Shown here: piece after piece, positions 39,722-43,647 of the stretch
Layout of the letters: each line of letters begins with the position of its first letter
Position numbering within the stretch: the first letter of the stretch is position 1
Assembly (NCBI RefSeq): GCF_014650675.1
Contig: NZ_BMVK01000029.1
Coordinates: 1-43,647 of the forward strand
DNA length: 43,647 nucleotides
Direction: 5' to 3'
Source: Streptomyces anulatus
GTDB lineage: Bacteria > Actinomycetota > Actinomycetes > Streptomycetales > Streptomycetaceae
Translations under genes and position numbers: made by a program
Notes under the pieces: model-generated
The model's input: only the letters and a program-made list of their open reading frames with translations
Told to the model about the DNA's origin: nothing
Databases searched by the model: none

Positions 39722-40633
39722 GGGACCATCCCCGCAGGTACGGGAGCAGAGAGGGACCATCCCCACGCGCGCGGGGAGAAGTTCGGCTCCGGGTCGGCCG
39801 CCGAGAATCCCTCGGGACCATCCCCACAGGTGCGGGGAGCACGCCGCAGGATGGTGATCAGCGCCGACACTGCGGGACCACCCCCGCGGGCGCAGGGAGC
39901 AGGAGGAGCCAGACAAGTTGATCTGCCGACCCATGGGACCACCCCCGCACGCGCGAGGAGCAGGACCTTCCGGATACGGGCCGCGTCCTTGAGCAGGGGC
40001 CATCCCCGCGGGCGCGGGGAGCAGCCGTCCACGTCCGTGACGTCGAACCGGACGAGGGGACCATCCCCGCGGGTAGGGACCAGTTCGCCTCCTGTGTCGC
40101 CCCGGCGCGACACCGGGGACCATCCCTGCAGGTACGGGGAGCAGGCACCGTCACCGCCGGCATGAAGCCCGGGAACGGGACCATTTCCGCGGGCGCGGGG
40201 AGCAGATGACGAACACCGGGACCAGCACGGTCTGCCGGGGACCATCCCCGCAGGCGCGGGGAGCAGCCGAAGCGCCGGTCCGCGTACGAGGACGGCGAGG
40301 GATCATCCCCGCAGGCGCGGGGAGCAGCCGAACGGGTGTCGGGCTTACGCTGCGTGGCGGGGACCATCCCCGCGGGCGTGGGGAGCAGACCGACACGATC
40401 GACGCACCGCTCGGCGGCCAGGGACCATCCCCGCGGGCGCGGGGAGCAGTCGAATTTCGGCTCGTACCACCAGCCGGGCCCGGGACCATCCCCGCACGCG
40501 CGGGGAGCAGAGGTCCTACACCGTGACCACCCCGGTGCAGCAGGGACCCCTCCCCGCACGCGCGGGGAGCAGATCTCGATGCTGCCGGTGACCTTGACCT
40601 GGTCGGGACCATCCCCGCACGCGCGGGGAGCAG
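39722..40633 (-). CRISPR. CRISPR array D with leader
   Basis: 16 repeats starting at 39722, 39753, 39814, 39874, 39935, 39996, 40057, 40116, 40177, 40238, 40299, 40360, 40421, 40482, 40543 and 40605. The left half is variable and the right half uniform. The first spacer is only 3 bp (39750-39752), a collapsed unit. Repeats at 39722 and 40057 are 1-2 bases short, and the one at 40543 is one base long. Leader at 40634. Confidence 0.97.
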
Positions 40634-40788
40634 TCTTCCTGACCTGCAGCTTTACAAGGAGTGGGTGCGATTCTCGAGCACTTTCACCGAATCTGACATA
40701 TCGACCATCAGCTTTCTCCTGCCGTGACGGCAAGGCTATTCCCAGCACCCGGCGAACAGTTCTGGTCCCGCCAGGTAATCGCGCCTCT
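40634..40788 (-). promoter_or_regulatory. CRISPR leader of array D
   Basis: 155 bp, same length and nearly the same sequence as leader C, indicating a recent duplication of the leader module. Confidence 0.85.
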
Positions 40789-40805
40789 TGGCCGGCGGTC
40801 ACGGA

Positions 40806-40957
40806 GGGGCCATCCCCACGTATATGGGGGGAGAAGTGCGGAGTGCACCAGCCCGCCCGTACCCGCCCAGGGCCATCCCCACCTGGTGGGGAGCAGGTGA
40901 GGGCGAGCGCGACCGCGCCCATGGCGATGGGGTCATCCTCACGTGCGTGGGGAGCGG
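40806..40957 (-). CRISPR. CRISPR array E, short and decayed
   Basis: Three degenerate repeats (40806-40836, about 40869-40896 and 40929-40957) with about 32-bp spacers, directly after leader D. The bases after the last repeat (ACTTCC) match the first bases of the intact leaders, so its own leader seems to have been lost. Confidence 0.8.
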
Positions 40958-40967
40958 ACTTCCAGCA

Positions 40968-41804
40968 TCAGCGCCGGTGGCGCCAGCGCTGATGGGACTT
41001 CAGGACTTCGTAGCTCCAGGTGGAGCGCTGCTGCGTCGGATAGCGTCCGGCGGTAGCGCCGAGCTGCTCAGCGATGGTGGGGAATCGCGGGTGCATCTGC
41101 CGGTCGCCGACCGTGACCAGGGCTGACAGCAGAGGATCTCCCTGATTGCGTTCGTCGTCGACGAGCCACAGCAGGACGCTCTCGTCATCGCGGTGCAGAC
41201 GCGCCAGGGCGGGCAGACGTTTGCGGATCGCCTTCCAAGTAGTGGCCGTTCCGGCCCGAGCGGTCTGCTCCAGCAGCGGCCGCAGGTCCGTCGCGAGTTC
41301 TGCGAGCCGTCCCGGTTCCAGATACACCGACGCCCGAAAGTCCTTAAGAACCGGAAGCGCTTCCGTAACGGGCACAGGCGTAGCGTCACGAGCCGCCGGT
41401 GCTGACTGCGCCCTCCGCGCCGGCACCTGCACTGGTGCTGGAACGCTGACCCGAGATGTGTCGGAGGACCACACCGTCCTCGGCCGTAGGACGGGAACCT
41501 GTGCGGAGGACGGCCGCTTCGTGGGTTTCCGACCAGGCGCGGGCGTGCCCTCGACCAGACGCGGAGTCAGCTTCTGCGCGGCCAGGCGACGCTCCTCCTC
41601 TCGCCACCGACGTGAACCCAACACCTCCTTGAGATCTCTGAGCTGCGCCCGCTGCTCCCGGGTCTCGCGCGGCGGAGCCTGGGAAGCTTGATGCCAGGCC
41701 CACTCGAAGAGATCCGCCGCCTTGGCCACGTCGAAGCGATCGATCGCACGCTGCAGTTCGGTGAGCGTGCCGTTCAACGAGCGACGGATCATCGCGATAT
41801 CCAT
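40968..41804 (-). CDS. Hypothetical protein between CRISPR arrays E and F
   Basis: 278 aa from the ATG at 41804 (MDIAMIRRSLNGTLTELQRA); the open frame extends upstream through array F but is not coding there. A helical N-terminus (residues 1-85, AIDRFDVAKAADLFEWAWHQ) is followed by a basic disordered linker (95-155) and a helical C-terminal domain (FRASVYLEPGRLAELATDLR, then WKAIRKRLPALARLHRDDES and LLWLVDDERNQGDPLLSALV). No family recognised. A small hairpin (CAGCGCC...GGCGC) overlaps its stop. Position among arrays could mean defence-related, but nothing in the sequence shows it. Confidence 0.72.
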   Translation of the reverse strand: MDIAMIRRSLNGTLTELQRAIDRFDVAKAADLFEWAWHQASQAPPRETREQRAQLRDLKEVLGSRRWREEERRLAAQKLTPRLVEGTPAPGRKPTKRPSSAQVPVLRPRTVWSSDTSRVSVPAPVQVPARRAQSAPAARDATPVPVTEALPVLKDFRASVYLEPGRLAELATDLRPLLEQTARAGTATTWKAIRKRLPALARLHRDDESVLLWLVDDERNQGDPLLSALVTVGDRQMHPRFPTIAEQLGATAGRYPTQQRSTWSYEVLKSHQRWRHRR

Positions 41805-42017
41805 AGCGCTCAGAACCGGGCGGCCTGTTGTCCGCCGCCGGAAATCGGTCTGCCACGCTGTTCCGCCACTGAGCCGCACACGCCCGTTCGACAAGAGCCG
41901 CCCCCAACCCCCGGGCACGACGCCGTGCCCTGATCCGTCTCTACCCGCCCAAGGTGGCTCACAACTCCGCCGCGCACAAGAGCGCTTCGCGACGCGAACT
42001 GCATGCTGCTCGGAGGT

Positions 42018-42228
42018 GGGGCCGTCCCCGCGCGCGCGGGGAGCAGTACATCGGCTGCGACGTCCACGCCGAAACGTCGGGCCATCCCCGCCGGCGCGGG
42101 GAGCAGTTGTGCGCGTTCTGAGCGAACGTACCGGCGTGGGGACCATCTCCGCGGGTGCGGGGAGCAGCGCGTCGCGAGGGCGCCCGGCCCGCAGTTCTCG
42201 GGACCATCCCCGAGCGTGCGGGGAGCAG
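42018..42228 (-). CRISPR. CRISPR array F, four repeats
   Basis: Repeats at 42018-42046, 42078-42106, 42139-42167 and 42200-42228 with about 32-bp spacers. All four differ. No leader-like sequence follows. Confidence 0.9.
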
Positions 42229-42384
42229 CCGCGATCGCTCGTACGCAGAGGTCGCTGCGTCGGGTCCAGTCGAGAGTGATCATGCCGGTTCCGCCCCCTA
42301 GGAAGAGACCGAATATCCCAGCGAGGCTGTCTGCCATGCACGGAGAATCGCAGGTTTCCTGAGAGGCGCGTCCCGCTACACCCG

Positions 42385-42480
42385 CTCACGCGTGAGTAGA
42401 AGTGTGAGTTGATAGTTCACGCGTGAGTGACGCTACTGATGCGTGAGTGATGCTATCTTCTTCTCACTCGCACGCGAGTA
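42385..42480. promoter_or_regulatory. GCGTGAG operator-like repeat cluster
   Basis: Palindromes CTCACGCGTGAG (42385-42396) and TTCACGCGTGAG (42416-42427), half-sites GTGTGAG at 42402 and GCGTGAG at 42441, and CTCGCACGCGAG near 42467. All lie in the 130 bp upstream of the 175-aa gene. Likely a multi-site repressor or activator target; the protein that binds it is not identified. Confidence 0.55.
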
Positions 42481-42509
42481 GCGCGTTGCGCATAGGGGAG
42501 GGACGCTTG

Positions 42510-43037
42510 ATGAGGTACCTGGAAGGCACGCCCGAAGAGATCGCGGAGTTCCTGCGTCTCACGGGAACGGCCGCCGACAGCGGCAGCGTCGAGACGGCGG
42601 CAGAGGAGACGGCCGACGTCCTGGTATCCAGCACCAACATGGATGAGATGGAGGTCTCCATCTTCATCAACGACAGGGGGCGGACAGACGAGGGTAAGGC
42701 CCGGGTCAAGCAGTACCTCGACCGGCTCCGCGGCGTTGAGATCGTCACCGGACGGTCGACGCGCACGAAAGACGGCCAGACCGACTACCTGATGGTTCGC
42801 GACGACGGTGTCCGTCGCTACGGGGCCGTCGCCTACGTCAAGCCGGCCAACTGTGGCCTGACGTTGCGGCTGACCCGGGAGGATGTTGCCGACCTCGCCA
42901 CAGACTTCATCCAGTTCCGTGACGTCAAGGAGGGCCACAAGTACGTGGTCAACTGCCCGCTCATTTCCGACGAGGCGGTCGAGTGGGCTGTCCAGCTCAC
43001 CCATCGCGCCTTGGTGAAGGTTCGCGGTACGAAGTAA
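42510..43037 (+). CDS. Hypothetical protein behind a repeat operator
   Basis: 175 aa from the ATG at 42510, with AGGGGAGGG nine bases upstream. The start (MRYLEGTPEEIAEFLRLTG) resembles short regulatory modules. A mixed domain follows (SIFINDRGRTDEGKARVKQY, then RLTREDVADLATDFIQFRDV and HKYVVNCPLISDEAVEWAVQ), likely alpha/beta. No family recognised. The dense inverted repeats upstream suggest tight control. Codon use is slightly less GC-biased than in the transfer genes. Confidence 0.75.
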   Translation: MRYLEGTPEEIAEFLRLTGTAADSGSVETAAEETADVLVSSTNMDEMEVSIFINDRGRTDEGKARVKQYLDRLRGVEIVTGRSTRTKDGQTDYLMVRDDGVRRYGAVAYVKPANCGLTLRLTREDVADLATDFIQFRDVKEGHKYVVNCPLISDEAVEWAVQLTHRALVKVRGTK

Positions 43038-43059
43038 ATCCAAGCTGCCGCAACGCAAA

Positions 43060-43099
43060 GCCGACCATTCCCGTGAGGTCAGAGTCCGAGATGGTCGGC
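43060..43099 (+). terminator. Inverted repeat after the 175-aa gene
   Basis: GCCGACCAT (43060-43068) and ATGGTCGGC (43091-43099) with a 22-nt loop; probable terminator or attenuator before the next small gene. Confidence 0.5.
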
Positions 43100-43121
43100 A
43101 AGCGTGGAGGAGATACCGCAC

Positions 43122-43340
43122 GTGAAGCAACTTCTCGCCCTCTACCAGTATGCCGCCGGTCTGAACCGGCGCACGCTGGCCCTGGGCATCATCGGTTCCG
43201 TCGTGGCGCTCGGCCTGGTCGCGACGATCGTCTGGGCCCCGACCGAGCGGGCAACGCTGGTCGTCACCCTGGTCTCACCGGTCCTCGCTGCGGTCGTTGC
43301 CGCGGTGTTCCTGGACTGGTGGAACCGCCGCCGCGTCTGA
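43122..43340 (+). CDS. Small two-helix membrane protein
   Basis: 72 aa from the GTG at 43122 (MKQLLALYQYAAGLNRRTLA), with GGAGGAG about ten bases upstream. Two membrane helices (LGIIGSVVALGLVATIVW and TLVVTLVSPVLAAVVAAVFL) are followed by WWNRRRV. No family recognised. A hairpin follows the stop. Confidence 0.68.
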   Translation: MKQLLALYQYAAGLNRRTLALGIIGSVVALGLVATIVWAPTERATLVVTLVSPVLAAVVAAVFLDWWNRRRV

Positions 43341-43348
43341 CCTGAGTG

Positions 43349-43379
43349 CCGCCCCCTGCCCCGCCCGGGTAGGGGGCGG
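43349..43379. terminator. Hairpin between convergent genes
   Basis: CCGCCCCCT (43349-43357) with AGGGGGCGG (43371-43379), placed between two convergent genes, so it can serve both. Confidence 0.6.
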
Positions 43380-43419
43380 TTCGGATTCCGCTCACGTCCC
43401 CCGACCGGGCCTGGTCGTC

Positions 43420-43644
43420 TTACGCAGACTGGTGTTCCTCGTGGCAGACCTTGCACGAAGGGCGCCGTTGCATGTCGCGCAGGTTCGTGCTGGTACCGCA
43501 GTACCGGCAGGGCAGCCGGGCTGCGTCCCAGTGCTTCGGGCCGCTCCAATTCACGGTCCGCTGGGACGGGACCAAAGTGACCTGAGGCTGGCACGTCGGC
43601 GCGTTACGGCTCGCGTGCGCCGAGGGCTTCTCATCCTCGCTCAC
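43420..43644 (-). CDS. Small zinc-ribbon-like protein at the window edge
   Basis: 74 aa from the GTG at 43644 (MSEDEKPSAHASRNAPTCQP...). Two Cys pairs (CRYC and CKVC, about 20 residues apart) with a His after them form a likely zinc ribbon. The start is three bases from the edge, so a longer protein starting outside cannot be excluded. Confidence 0.6.
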   Translation of the reverse strand: MSEDEKPSAHASRNAPTCQPQVTLVPSQRTVNWSGPKHWDAARLPCRYCGTSTNLRDMQRRPSCKVCHEEHQSA

Positions 43645-43647
43645 GAT

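Overview
This window is a GC-rich stretch of a conjugative actinobacterial plasmid (or integrated plasmid), almost certainly from Streptomyces or a close relative. The evidence is a TraB/FtsK-type DNA translocase, DUF2637 (SpdB-like) spread proteins, a WhiB-like regulator, DUF5999, pRL2-8-type zinc proteins, a GntR/Kor-type repressor, a ParA/ParB pair, frequent GTG/TTG starts and strongly GC-biased third codon positions. No rRNA or tRNA gene was recognised.

Layout. (1) 1-5.6 kb: the start of a second DUF2637 gene runs off the left edge. It is followed by a leftward parA-parB operon, a DUF6193-like fragment and a HEAT-repeat gene. Four copies of a palindrome based on CTGATAACG-C-CGTTATCAG lie here: three inside the parB coding sequence and one beyond parA. 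They look like the centromere (parS). (2) 5.6-29.15 kb: about 30 leftward genes, tightly spaced and often overlapping by ATGA, GTGA or TGATG, form one transfer operon. Its promoter is predicted at 29.12-29.15 kb, with a perfect operator palindrome between -35 and -10, next to a divergent GntR repressor gene. A strong terminator at 5.62-5.66 kb closes it. Core transfer functions (TraB, its small partner, 4-TM/coiled-coil DUF2637, small membrane proteins) lie at 16-26 kb. The distal part carries NUDIX, DUF4097, P-loop kinase, GGDEF and ASCH genes. (3) The transfer operon is interrupted by a 1,550-bp element at 11661-13210. It has 16-bp terminal inverted repeats and a 7-bp target duplication, carries only a HEAT-repeat gene, and splits an RRQRL-type zinc-protein gene whose frame is exactly restored on paper. 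(4) 29.9-33.4 kb: a hairpin-rich non-coding region is followed by a large winged-helix/zinc-finger protein, the best candidate for the replication protein and origin. (5) 33.4-42.2 kb: six type I-E-like CRISPR arrays (29-bp repeats, 61-bp period, about 68 full-length repeats) with no cas gene in the window. Three arrays keep a shared leader on their right side, so they are read leftward. Single genes sit between arrays, including a membrane-anchored HEPN-motif protein and a degenerate HATPase-like protein. (6) 42.3-43.6 kb: small genes behind a cluster of GCGTGAG operator-like repeats.

The items most worth follow-up are the par sites embedded in parB, the transposase-less HEAT-gene element, a CGAAACG repeat array with 21-bp phasing that overlaps the 5' end of the DUF2637 gene (a candidate clt or origin), and the orphan CRISPR archipelago with duplicated leaders. 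Everything is read from sequence by eye. Family names come from remembered motifs, not from searches.
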